A DNA stretch of 64,000 nt from CAZXCK01 sp964639225. GTDB taxonomy: Bacteria; Chloroflexota; Anaerolineae; Aggregatilineales; Phototrophicaceae. The stretch lies in contig CAZXCK010000007.1 of assembly GCA_964639225.1 (NCBI GenBank), positions 1 through 64,000 of the forward strand, read 5' to 3'. Below the pieces are notes generated by a model. It was not told the origin of the DNA, made no database searches, and was given only the letters and a program-made list of their open reading frames with translations. Of the stretch, positions 52,277-60,142 are shown in pieces (position 1 is the first letter of the stretch; each line of letters opens with the position of its first letter). The position numbers and the translations under genes were made by a program.

Positions 52277-54504
52277 TTATTCCATGAATCCGCGGGCCTG
52301 CGCCTGCGTGATAAAGCCATCCAGCGTGTAGGAAGCCGGCGCCTCGGCCACCTTCTCGTATTCTTCCTCGAAGTTTGACTCGTCTACCACATACGGGATC
52401 GGCACGTACAGCGAATTGCCAAACGGGCCGGCGAGCTGTGCTTCATCAACCACGCCACCCATCAGGATTTCAACGGCCACGCGGACACCATCCGCGCCAA
52501 CGCCGGGCGGGTTCACCACGCCAATTGACGTGAATTCCGGGCGTTCCTGCAGCACTTCGTTCCACAGTTGCAGATAACCCGCGCGCGCCTCGCCGACCAT
52601 CACCGGCCATTCATCCGGGTCCGCCGTCACGACTGCCGTCAGCGCGCCCTGCGCCATACCGTCCTGCGTCCACACACCGTCGATGTTCGGCAGCGATACC
52701 AGGAAGTCACTCATGACCTGCTGACCAGTCGCCTGGTCCCAGGAACCCGTCTCACGGCCCACCACGTTGATGCCCGGATAGTCAGCGAACACGTCCGCTA
52801 CGCCGTCCATGCGCGCTTCGTTAGCCGGATGGCCCACAAAGCCCTCGATCAGCACCACGTCGCCTTCACCGCCGAGCTGCTCTGCCAGCCAGCGCGCACT
52901 GATCCGCGCCCATTCGGTCTGGTCGATCACCACGTTGATGACACCTTCAGCGCCGATCTCCTGGTCAACCGCGATGACCACGATCCCCTCTTCGACCGCC
53001 TCTTCCAGCGCGATATTCAGCGCNNNNNNNNNNNNNNNNNNNNNNNNNNNNNNNNNNNNNNNNNNNNNNNNNNNNNNNNNNNNNNNNNNNNNNNNNNNNN
53101 NNNNNNNNNNNNNNNNNNNNNNNCCGCGATGACCACGATCCCCTCTTCGACCGCCTCTTCCAGCGCGATATTCAGCGCGGACTGGTCGTTCGGGTTGACG
53201 ATGATCGCGTCCACGCCCCGGTTAATCAGGTTCTGAATCTGCTGAATCTGCCCCTGTACATCGACATCGGCACTTTCAACAACCAGATCAAGTTCCAGGC
53301 CCACCGCGTTGAATTCAGCGACAACATCTTCGATGTTCTGGATCATCTGCGTGCGCCACTCACTGCCGACGAAACCGTTGGAAACACCGATGGTGAAGGG
53401 GCCACCTTCCATCATAACTTCTTCTTCCATCGTGATGTCTTCACCGGCGATCAACGCAGCAGCCTGTTCCTGCGTGATAAAGCCATCCAGCGTGTAGGAA
53501 GCCGGCGCGTCGGCCACCTTCTCGTACTCTTCCTCGAAGTTAGAGCCATCCACCACATACGGAATGGGGACATACAGCGTGTTTCCAAAAGGACCTTCGA
53601 GCGCGTCTTCGTTAAGTTCAGCGCCCGTCAGCAGTTCCATCGCTACGCGGACACCATCCGCGCCAACGCCGGGCGGGTTCACCACGCCAATTGACGTGAA
53701 TTCCGGGCGTTCCTGCAGCACTTCGTTCCACAGTTGCAGATAACCCGCGCGCGCCTCGCCGACCATCACCGGCCATTCATCCGGGTCCGCCGTCACGACT
53801 GCCGTCAGCGCGCCCTGCGCCATACCGTCCTGCGTCCACACACCGTCGATGTTCGGCAGCGATACCAGGAAGTCACTCATGACCTGCTGACCAGTCGCCT
53901 GGTCCCAGGAACCCGTCTCACGGCCCACCACGTTGATGCCCGGATAGTCAGCGAACACGTCCGCTACGCCGTCCATGCGCGCTTCGTTAGCCGGATGGCC
54001 CACAAAGCCCTCGATCAGCACCACGTCGCCTTCACCGCCGAGCTGCTCTGCCAGCCAGCGCGCACTGATCCGCGCCCATTCGGTCTGGTCGATCACCACG
54101 TTGATGACACCTTCAGCGCCGATCTCCTGGTCAACCGCGATGACCACGATCCCCTCTTCGACCGCCTCTTCCAGCGCGATATTCAGCGCAGCCTGGTCGT
54201 TCGGGTTGACGATGATCGCGTCCACGCCCCGGTTAACCAGGTTCTGAATCTGCTGAATCTGCCCCTGCACATCGACGTCGGCACTTTCGACGATCAGGTC
54301 AACCTCGGTGCCGGCCTCGTTGAACTCAGCGACGACATCCTCGATGCCCTGAATCATCTGCGTACGCCACTCACTGCCGACAAAACCGTTGGAAACGCCG
54401 ATGGTGAAGCTTTCCTGGTTTACTGGCGCGGCGCTGACAGTCAGCGCGACACCGAGCATCACCAGAATGGCTACTAAGACCAATACCTTGAAATTTCGCA
54501 TCAT
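52277..54504 (-). CDS. Tandem-domain sugar-binding protein (two fused periplasmic-binding domains), spanning a scaffold gap
   Basis: Start at 54504 (ATGATG after GAGGAG). A signal peptide (VLVLVAILVMLGVALTVSAA) is followed by a first sugar-binding domain of the ribose/galactose type (FTIGVSNGFVGSEWRTQMIQ ... ASYTLDGFITQ). An acidic linker (GEDITMEEEVMMEGG) then leads straight into a second copy of the same domain, which ends at the stop at 52277. The 100-N block at 53024 interrupts the second copy. Both flanks of the block share the same 55 bases; merging them joins the frames exactly and gives one protein of about 690 aa. The two halves have a repeat period of 337 codons. The lack of a lipobox suggests a secreted or otherwise retained protein. 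The fusion would give two linked binding sites per chain. Confidence 0.8.
52479..53023 (-). repeat. 545-bp exact repeat, copy 1 (second binding domain)
   Basis: This stretch is identical by eye to 53645-54189 (offset 1166 as scaffolded). It ends exactly at the N block. Flanking parts of the two domains are clearly diverged. Confidence 0.85.
53024..53123. other. Scaffold gap (100 N), probably an unmerged 55-nt overlap
   Basis: The 55 bases left of the block (ending at 53023) are identical to the 55 bases right of it (53124-53178). Removing 155 positions (the block plus one copy) restores the reading frame, so little or no real sequence is likely to be missing, unless more repeat copies exist. 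Confidence 0.85.
53645..54189 (-). repeat. 545-bp exact repeat, copy 2 (first binding domain)
   Basis: Partner of 52479-53023. It lies in the first binding domain of the fused protein, with unique sequence on both sides. Confidence 0.85.
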
Positions 54505-54541
54505 TTTCTCCTCAATAGTCGAATAGTTGTGGGTCAAGATA

Positions 54542-54561
54542 TTTTGTAGTATTCTACAAAA
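54542..54561. promoter_or_regulatory. Probable GntR operator
   Basis: TTTTGTAG (54542-54549) and CTACAAAA (54554-54561) form a perfect inverted repeat with a TATT centre, in the leader of the binding-protein operon. Related half-sites occur at 54670-54677 (TTCTACAA), just before the GntR start, and near 54629 (TACTACA). Confidence 0.65.
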
Positions 54562-54597
54562 AAGCTCCGAATGTTCGATCATTTTGGAGCTACCAAC

Positions 54598-54626
54598 ATT
54601 ATAACCCGGTGAAAATGCCGTGTCAA
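54598..54626 (-). promoter_or_regulatory. Consensus sigma70 promoter of the minus-strand sugar operon
   Basis: Read on the minus strand, TTGACA (54626-54621) and TATAAT (54603-54598) are separated by exactly 17 bp, full consensus at both boxes. The predicted start is near 54591, and the operator at 54542-54561 lies about 30-50 nt downstream. Confidence 0.85.
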
Positions 54627-54687
54627 AATACTACATCGTCAAAAATATACAAGTTAATCTAGTAATTTATTCTACAATGTTATATAT

Positions 54688-55491
54688 ATGCAAGTGACGC
54701 CAGAGTATCCAGACGTTATGAGACCACGATATCTTGCAGTTAAAGATTTGCCCTTAACAACCGTTGATTCTGTAAGTCCTATCCCTCTCTATCATCAAAT
54801 TGAACTCGACCTGCGCGAGATGATTCTGTCTGGCACGCTTGCCCCCAACGACATGCTGCCGCCAGAGTTGGAATTATGCCGCGCATACGATGTCGGACGC
54901 CACACGATGCGCCATGCGCTAACCCGTCTCGCCGCCGATGGACTCATCGAGCGCCATGTAGGGCGTGGAACATTCGTAAAATCTCAGATGGACCGCAAAC
55001 AGTTCTATCTGGATCGCAGCTTTACCAAGCAGATGGCACAGATGGGATTGGTGGCTCGCTCAAAAGTTTTGAGCACCAGAAAAGGCACCATCAGCGAGAT
55101 TCACCCCAAACCGCTGCATTCCAGGTTGGGGCATAACTGTTTTCAACTGGAACGGTTGCGCTTCGGTGGTGACCACCCCATCGGCGTGCAGCGCACCATC
55201 ATCGTGACCGAACGCTGTCCGGACATCGACGCGCACAATTTTGAAGAAAGCTCCCTCTACGAAATCCTGGCCAGTATCTATGATCTGTCGATCCACCGCA
55301 TACTGCACAGCATCAGTGCCGCCAGCGCCACGCCATCCCAATCGAAACTGCTCGAAATCCATGAGGGTGCGGCGCTGCTGGTCGTCAACACCAGCGCCTA
55401 TCTGAAAGACGACGTCATCATCGAGCAGACCACCAGCTATTACCGCGCCGACCGTTACGAATACATCACCGCCCACACCTTCCATTCATAG
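54688..55491 (+). CDS. GntR-family transcriptional regulator (HutC/UTRA type)
   Basis: 267 aa. The wHTH begins PLYHQIELDLREMILSGTLA and contains PPELELCRAYDVGRHTMRHA and GLIERHVGRGTFV; the UTRA ligand domain runs from about residue 100 to the end. HutC-type regulators usually repress sugar or amino-acid operons and are released by a phosphorylated sugar or metabolite. It is divergent from the binding-protein operon, with palindromic half-sites between, so it probably controls both sides. The ATG lies only about 10 nt downstream of a TACAAT element (54673), so the mRNA may be leaderless; an internal ATG at 54718 is an alternative. Confidence 0.91.
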   Translation: MQVTPEYPDVMRPRYLAVKDLPLTTVDSVSPIPLYHQIELDLREMILSGTLAPNDMLPPELELCRAYDVGRHTMRHALTRLAADGLIERHVGRGTFVKSQMDRKQFYLDRSFTKQMAQMGLVARSKVLSTRKGTISEIHPKPLHSRLGHNCFQLERLRFGGDHPIGVQRTIIVTERCPDIDAHNFEESSLYEILASIYDLSIHRILHSISAASATPSQSKLLEIHEGAALLVVNTSAYLKDDVIIEQTTSYYRADRYEYITAHTFHS

Positions 55492-55521
55492 GTACGGGTA
55501 GCATCCGTTTTTTGACCGCGC

Positions 55522-55527
55522 TATAAT
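55522..55527 (+). promoter_or_regulatory. Candidate -10 element upstream of the SIS gene
   Basis: TATAAT at 55522-55527, 52 bp upstream of the SIS gene start; no convincing -35 at 17 bp. Confidence 0.35.
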
Positions 55528-55578
55528 GTCCGTACATTTAGACATTTCACCCAGTTCGCACCCGAAAGTCAAACCCTT

Positions 55579-56352
55579 ATGAACGCACCAACAGACTATC
55601 TGAACGCCGCACAGGCCATTTTGCAGCGCATCCAGGCAAACGAACTCGACGCCATCGACCAGGCCGCTGACGTATTTGCCCACACCATCAGCCAGGGTGG
55701 GCTTGTTCACATGTTCGCTACCGGTCACTCGCGCATGTTCATCGAAGAGATGTACCCGCGTCACGGTAGTTTCCCTGGCTTTCACCCCATCGTCGAGCTG
55801 TCGATGACCTATCACACCCAGGTAGTCGGGGCCAACGGCCAGCGCCAGGCGATGTTCATCGAGCATATTGAAGGGCTGGCGGCGGTCATTCTGCGTAACT
55901 TCGTCATCAACCCGCCGGATAGCTTCCTCATCTACTCCAACAGCGGCGTCAATGAAGTTGTCGTCGATATGGCACTGGAAGCCAAAAAACTGGACCTGCC
56001 GGTGGTTGTGGTTGTCTCCAAAGAACACAGCGCCGAGTCCAGCGCGCGTCACAGTTCTGGCAAAAAGCTCACCGACATCGCTGACATCGTCATCGACAAC
56101 GGTACCCCTGCCGGTGATGCCCTGGTGAACGTCCCCGGCCTGGATGACCCGGTCGGTCCTGGTTCGACTATCGGCGCGGCAGCCGTCACCAACGCCATCA
56201 AGTGCGCCGTCGCCGAACGGCTGGCGGCGCTGGGCCAGCCACCGCTGGTTCTCACCAGCAGCCATTTCATCGGCAGCGAGGCTTCGCAGCAGCGATTTGA
56301 CGATTCTTATGACGACTATCGCGCACGCATACGCCGCGTCTACGGCGGCTGA
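55579..56352 (+). CDS. SIS-domain sugar isomerase-like protein (UPF0309 type)
   Basis: 257 aa. The SIS fold is shown by GGLVHMFATGHSRMFIEEMY (phosphosugar-binding loop near residues 38-57), LIYSNSGVNEVVVDMALEAK and VVVVSKEHSAESSARHSSGK. UPF0309 proteins bind phosphosugars such as N-acetylmuramate or glucosamine derivatives, and act as isomerases or etherases. It starts a plus-strand set (SIS, AroE-like, PfkB kinase) divergent from a sugar importer, suggesting that the imported sugar is phosphorylated and then isomerised. The stop is 6 bp from the next gene. Confidence 0.87.
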   Translation: MNAPTDYLNAAQAILQRIQANELDAIDQAADVFAHTISQGGLVHMFATGHSRMFIEEMYPRHGSFPGFHPIVELSMTYHTQVVGANGQRQAMFIEHIEGLAAVILRNFVINPPDSFLIYSNSGVNEVVVDMALEAKKLDLPVVVVVSKEHSAESSARHSSGKKLTDIADIVIDNGTPAGDALVNVPGLDDPVGPGSTIGAAAVTNAIKCAVAERLAALGQPPLVLTSSHFIGSEASQQRFDDSYDDYRARIRRVYGG

Positions 56353-56358
56353 TCGGCC

Positions 56359-57309
56359 ATGAGCAGCTTCCAGCCAGTCCCACGCGACGTACCCACCATG
56401 TATTTTTTCGGCGTCACCACCGGGCGCTCGTCCAGCCGCAAGGTATTCCCGGCCTGGGCTGCCATCGTTGGCCAGCCAGATGCGCAGCTCGTCGGCGTCG
56501 ATTTTCCCATCAACGCGCCAGCCGATGAATATCGCCGTGCCGTCGAGCACATCAGGAATGATCCGCTTTCGCTGGGCGCGCTGGTGACCACACACAAGAT
56601 CAACACGCTCAACGCCGCCCGCGACCTGTTCGATGAGCTAACCAAACACGCAGACCTGTGCAACGAGGTTTCGTCGATCTACAAGCGAGACGGACGGCTG
56701 ATCGGCCACGCCGTCGATCCGGTGACGTCAGCCCGGTCGATGGCCGAGTTTATTCCACCTGGGTACTGGGGGCGTACCGGCGCTGATATCATGTGCCTGG
56801 GCGCTGGCGGCTCGGCGGTGGCGATTGCTACGCACTTTATCACCAACGCCCGCCCGGAAGACCGGCCACGCCGCATGCTGATCGTCAATCGCAGCCAGCC
56901 CAAACTGGACAGCCTGCGCGCCCTGGTCGAACGTCTACCGGACTCCGGCATCACATTTGAATGGGTCCAGAACGAGAATCCGGAGGTCAACGACCGCCTG
57001 ATGGCCGACCTGCCCCCTGGTTCGATGGTCATCAACGCCACCGGCATGGGCAAGGACACATCTGGCTCACCAGTGACCGACGCCGGGCAGTTTCCACTGG
57101 ACGGTTTCGCCTGGGAGCTGAACTATCGCGGCGAACTCGACTTTCTGCATCAGGCCCGCGCCCAGCAGGCGTCACGCCGCATCACCGCCGTCGATGGCTG
57201 GACGTACTTCATCCTCGGCTGGGCAGCGGTGATGAGCAACGTCTTTAACGTCGATATCAGCGGCGAGCGGCTGGAACGCTTCGCAGCCGCCGCCGAAGCC
57301 ATCCGCTGA
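56359..57309 (+). CDS. Shikimate-dehydrogenase-like (AroE-family) oxidoreductase
   Basis: 316 aa. The N-terminal substrate domain has GALVTTHKINTLNAARDLFD, where the Lys matches the catalytic Lys of AroE (VTMPHK), and NEVSSIYKRDGRLIGHAVD, matching the AVNTV...GHNTD segment with the catalytic Asp. The Rossmann domain has CLGAGGSAVAIATHFI and VINATGMGKDT. AroE reduces 3-dehydroshikimate, but the substrate loops here differ and no other shikimate gene is near. Between a SIS isomerase and a PfkB kinase, a sugar-derived or quinate/inosose-like substrate is more likely. This is inference. Confidence 0.75.
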   Translation: MSSFQPVPRDVPTMYFFGVTTGRSSSRKVFPAWAAIVGQPDAQLVGVDFPINAPADEYRRAVEHIRNDPLSLGALVTTHKINTLNAARDLFDELTKHADLCNEVSSIYKRDGRLIGHAVDPVTSARSMAEFIPPGYWGRTGADIMCLGAGGSAVAIATHFITNARPEDRPRRMLIVNRSQPKLDSLRALVERLPDSGITFEWVQNENPEVNDRLMADLPPGSMVINATGMGKDTSGSPVTDAGQFPLDGFAWELNYRGELDFLHQARAQQASRRITAVDGWTYFILGWAAVMSNVFNVDISGERLERFAAAAEAIR

Positions 57310-57377
57310 TCGAGTTTACGGAGTACAACGTTGAACATAGTCGATAAAACGAGTCTGGCAACTGCGCAGGTGGCATC

Positions 57378-58331
57378 ATGCTGATCGTCATCGGCACCAC
57401 GACCGTTGACCTGTTGGTGAGCGGCTTCGACACGCCACCGGCAGCCGAGGGTGACGAGTTCACCGCAAGCAGCCTGGTGTTCTGCGAGCAGCCGCTGCTG
57501 GTCACATTGGGCGGCAATGGCGCCAACAGCGCCTATGTCCTGGCGACACTGGGCGCGGACGTGCATCTGATGAGCGCCTCTGGCACCGACCCGATGGGCG
57601 AGATGGTCACCGGCTGGCTCAAAGAGCGCGGCGTCAAACTGGATGGATTCCTGCGCACACCAGAGGCGGCTACCGCCACCACCACCGCCCTCACCGACCA
57701 GGCGTTTAACCGGGTGTCATACCATCACGCGGGCGCGTCCCACGTATACCAGCAGGCGCATATCGTCCCCTGGATGCTGCGGGCCGCCGACATGCTGCTG
57801 CTGACTGGTCCCTCGCTGCTGCCACGCTTCCACAACGGCGGCTTTGAGCACATCCTGCGCACAGCGCACAGCCAGCGCGCCGTCACCGCGATTGACATCG
57901 GCCCGGCGGTTGAACCACTGTTCACGCTGGAAATGCTGCTGCCGCTGCTGCCACATCTCGATTACGTCATCGCCAACCAGTACGAGCTGCTCACCTGCAC
58001 TAACGAAGACACCATCGAAGCCGGTGCAGTTCGCCTGCTGAACGCGGGCGCGCGCTGCGTCGTGCTTAAACAGGGCGCGCCGGGCGCTCTGGCCTTTAAG
58101 CCCGGACAGATCATCCGATCTGTTGGGCATCAGGTCGAGGCGAATGCCACCGTTGGCGCTGGCGACTCGTTCAACGCCGGCTTTCTTTTCGCCCTTTACA
58201 ACGACCTGCCACTCGAGGAGGCGCTGCACTATGCCAACGCGACCGCCGCGCTGGTGCTGCAAAGCGGGCGCGGCGTCCTGGGCGCTCCCACCCGCGAGGC
58301 GGTTAATCGGCTGGTCTGGCCGGGCACGTAA
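57378..58331 (+). CDS. PfkB-family carbohydrate kinase
   Basis: 317 aa ribokinase-like fold. The N-terminal LIVIGTTTVDLLVSGFDTPP and VTLGGNGANSAYVLATLGAD (sugar-binding Gly-Gly-Asn motif) and the C-terminal anion-hole motif NATVGAGDSFNAGFLFALYN with the catalytic Asp are clear. It transfers phosphate from ATP to a sugar or nucleoside. It is the last gene of the plus-strand half of the locus, 68 bp after the AroE-like gene. A bidirectional terminator follows at 58364. Confidence 0.93.
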   Translation: MLIVIGTTTVDLLVSGFDTPPAAEGDEFTASSLVFCEQPLLVTLGGNGANSAYVLATLGADVHLMSASGTDPMGEMVTGWLKERGVKLDGFLRTPEAATATTTALTDQAFNRVSYHHAGASHVYQQAHIVPWMLRAADMLLLTGPSLLPRFHNGGFEHILRTAHSQRAVTAIDIGPAVEPLFTLEMLLPLLPHLDYVIANQYELLTCTNEDTIEAGAVRLLNAGARCVVLKQGAPGALAFKPGQIIRSVGHQVEANATVGAGDSFNAGFLFALYNDLPLEEALHYANATAALVLQSGRGVLGAPTREAVNRLVWPGT

Positions 58332-58363
58332 CGACAACGGACAGGCTCATAATCAGCGAATCA

Positions 58364-58400
58364 AAAAGACCGGCTTCGTAATCCAGGCCGGTCTTTTGTC
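58364..58400. terminator. Bidirectional intrinsic terminator
   Basis: AAAAGACCGGC (58364-58374) pairs with GCCGGTCTTTT (58387-58397). TTTT runs lie at the end of the stem on both strands. It separates the kinase gene from the convergent antiporter operon. Confidence 0.8.
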
Positions 58401-58423
58401 ACTCGATAACTTACGCACGTTAT

Positions 58424-60142
58424 CTACGTACTGCCCAACCATACCGCCGCCAGGAACCCCAGCGACAGCACCAGCAACAGGCTGCCGGCCACAGTCCACT
58501 CGCGGAGACGTAACTCCCAGCCGTTGACCCGCCGCGAACGCTCATCGGCGCGGCTGCTGAACCTGGCCTGGACCGCCAGCACCGTCTGATCCAGCCCTGA
58601 CTTAACCGGCCCCAGCACAGCCATCAGTGTTGTCGCCAGCCAGCGCGGCGCGCGCTGCATCAGCGGCAGCACATCACCAGCGGGCAGCGTAAACCGGGCC
58701 AGAGCGGGCATAGGCCGCGTCAGCAGCGCGAATCCCGCCCCCAGCAGCACACCGAGGAGTATCGGCCACGTGGACACCCAAATCTTCTCCGCTTCCAGCG
58801 ACTTCGACGTTGCATACGAGGCGTCCGGCCACAACGGCATCACCACCGCCACCGCCACCAGCAGCGCCCCCCACACCGGCCACAGCAGCGGAGCGGCCTG
58901 TTTCTCGTTGGTGGCGCGCTGCCACATCAACTGCAAAAAACGGACCATCAGCAGTGTGGTGCCCACCGCCGCCAGCGGCAGCAGAGTCTCCAGCGTGCCA
59001 GCCCAGCCATCCGGCAGATGCTCGACGCCCGATTTCAGCCCGGCTTTGGCGATCGCGCCGCTGGTCAGCGGCAGGCCAGACAGTGCCAGCGCTGGCAGCA
59101 GCAGCGCCGCTACCACCCAGCGCGACGTGCCGATCAGGCCCACACCCAGGAACAGCGCCCCTTTCGCCAGACCGTGATGCAGCGCGTACAGCAGCACGCC
59201 GGTCAGCGCCACACTGACGTAATTCTCAGGAACCAGCAGCAGCGTCCCCACGCCGATTGTTATCAGACCCATCTGGCTGATGCTGGAATAAGCCAGCACC
59301 GCTTTCGGATCACGCTGCAAGATGCCAATAACCGCGCCATAAAACGCTGTCACCAGACCAATTACGATCAGGAATACACCCCAATCCGAAGCCAGCTCGC
59401 CCACCTGCAAAAAGCGCAGCCAGCCAAGCAGACCCGCCTTAATCATGGCACCACTCAGCACCGCGCTGGCCGGAACCGGCGCTGCCGGATGCGCCAGCGG
59501 CAGCCACACATGCAGCAGCACCACACCGGCCTTGATGCCAAAGCTGGCGAAGATCAGCGCGGCGGCCAACTGGCTGATGCTGGCCTGAGCCAGTTCATCC
59601 AGGCGCAGTGTGCCCGTCTGCGAGTAGATCATCACCAGCGCGGCGAACAACATCACCTCGCCAATGACCACCAGCTTGATATAAACTTTACCGGCCTCCC
59701 GCGCAAAGTCGGTGCGGGTATGCAGCACCAATCCGTAAGACGCAAAGCTCATCACGGCGAACCACGTATAATATGAGAGCAGATCACCAGCGACGATCAG
59801 CCCCATGTTGCCAGCCATCGCCAGCAGATAATAAGCGAAGAATTGCCCGCGCTGCTCGTCTTTGTGCAGATACGCCGCGCCGAACACACCCGCCACCAGC
59901 CACAACGCCGCCGTGAAAAACAGAAAAGCCTGAGTCGTCAGGTCAAACCACAGCGTCGCGCCCAGCACCAGCCACGACAATTCGACCGTGGTATTGACAG
60001 GCACCACAATCGCCGCGACCAGCGCCGGCAGCGCCGCCCAGGGCGACAGAATCCACATCTTACCGGGCCGGGCCAACTGCCACAGTCCCGCCAGCAGCGG
60101 CACTACCCAGGCGAGAGTCAGCAGCACATGATGAACGGTCAT
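58424..60142 (-). CDS. Mrp/complex I-type antiporter subunit (third large subunit, lacking the TM5 Glu)
   Basis: 572 aa, about 14-15 hydrophobic helices, proton-translocating NuoL/M/N/MrpD fold. The TM7-8 segment FGIKAGVVLLHVWLPLAHPA and SGAMIKAGLLGWLRF keeps both Lys residues, and HHGLAKGALFLG keeps the TM12 Lys. In the TM5 segment, however, the essential Glu (as in YEMLT of the neighbour) is Ala: SYYTWFAVMSFASYG. A C-terminal extension of about 90 residues carries a cytoplasmic stretch and a last helix (SLLLVLSLGFLAAVWLG). It overlaps the preceding gene by ATGA. It may be a structural or modified ion channel subunit; the loss is seen directly, the consequence is inferred. Confidence 0.9.
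   Translation of the reverse strand: MTVHHVLLTLAWVVPLLAGLWQLARPGKMWILSPWAALPALVAAIVVPVNTTVELSWLVLGATLWFDLTTQAFLFFTAALWLVAGVFGAAYLHKDEQRGQFFAYYLLAMAGNMGLIVAGDLLSYYTWFAVMSFASYGLVLHTRTDFAREAGKVYIKLVVIGEVMLFAALVMIYSQTGTLRLDELAQASISQLAAALIFASFGIKAGVVLLHVWLPLAHPAAPVPASAVLSGAMIKAGLLGWLRFLQVGELASDWGVFLIVIGLVTAFYGAVIGILQRDPKAVLAYSSISQMGLITIGVGTLLLVPENYVSVALTGVLLYALHHGLAKGALFLGVGLIGTSRWVVAALLLPALALSGLPLTSGAIAKAGLKSGVEHLPDGWAGTLETLLPLAAVGTTLLMVRFLQLMWQRATNEKQAAPLLWPVWGALLVAVAVVMPLWPDASYATSKSLEAEKIWVSTWPILLGVLLGAGFALLTRPMPALARFTLPAGDVLPLMQRAPRWLATTLMAVLGPVKSGLDQTVLAVQARFSSRADERSRRVNGWELRLREWTVAGSLLLVLSLGFLAAVWLGST

Noticed and set aside
52479..54189. Transposon or CRISPR explanation for the repeats
   Set aside because: The repeat is coding, in frame and domain-sized, with no terminal inverted repeats, no transposase and no spacer array. 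No IS element or CRISPR was seen anywhere in the window.
52277..54504. Two separate binding-protein genes
   Set aside because: The second domain has no signal peptide, start or ribosome site of its own, and the linker is in frame. One fused gene explains the data better.
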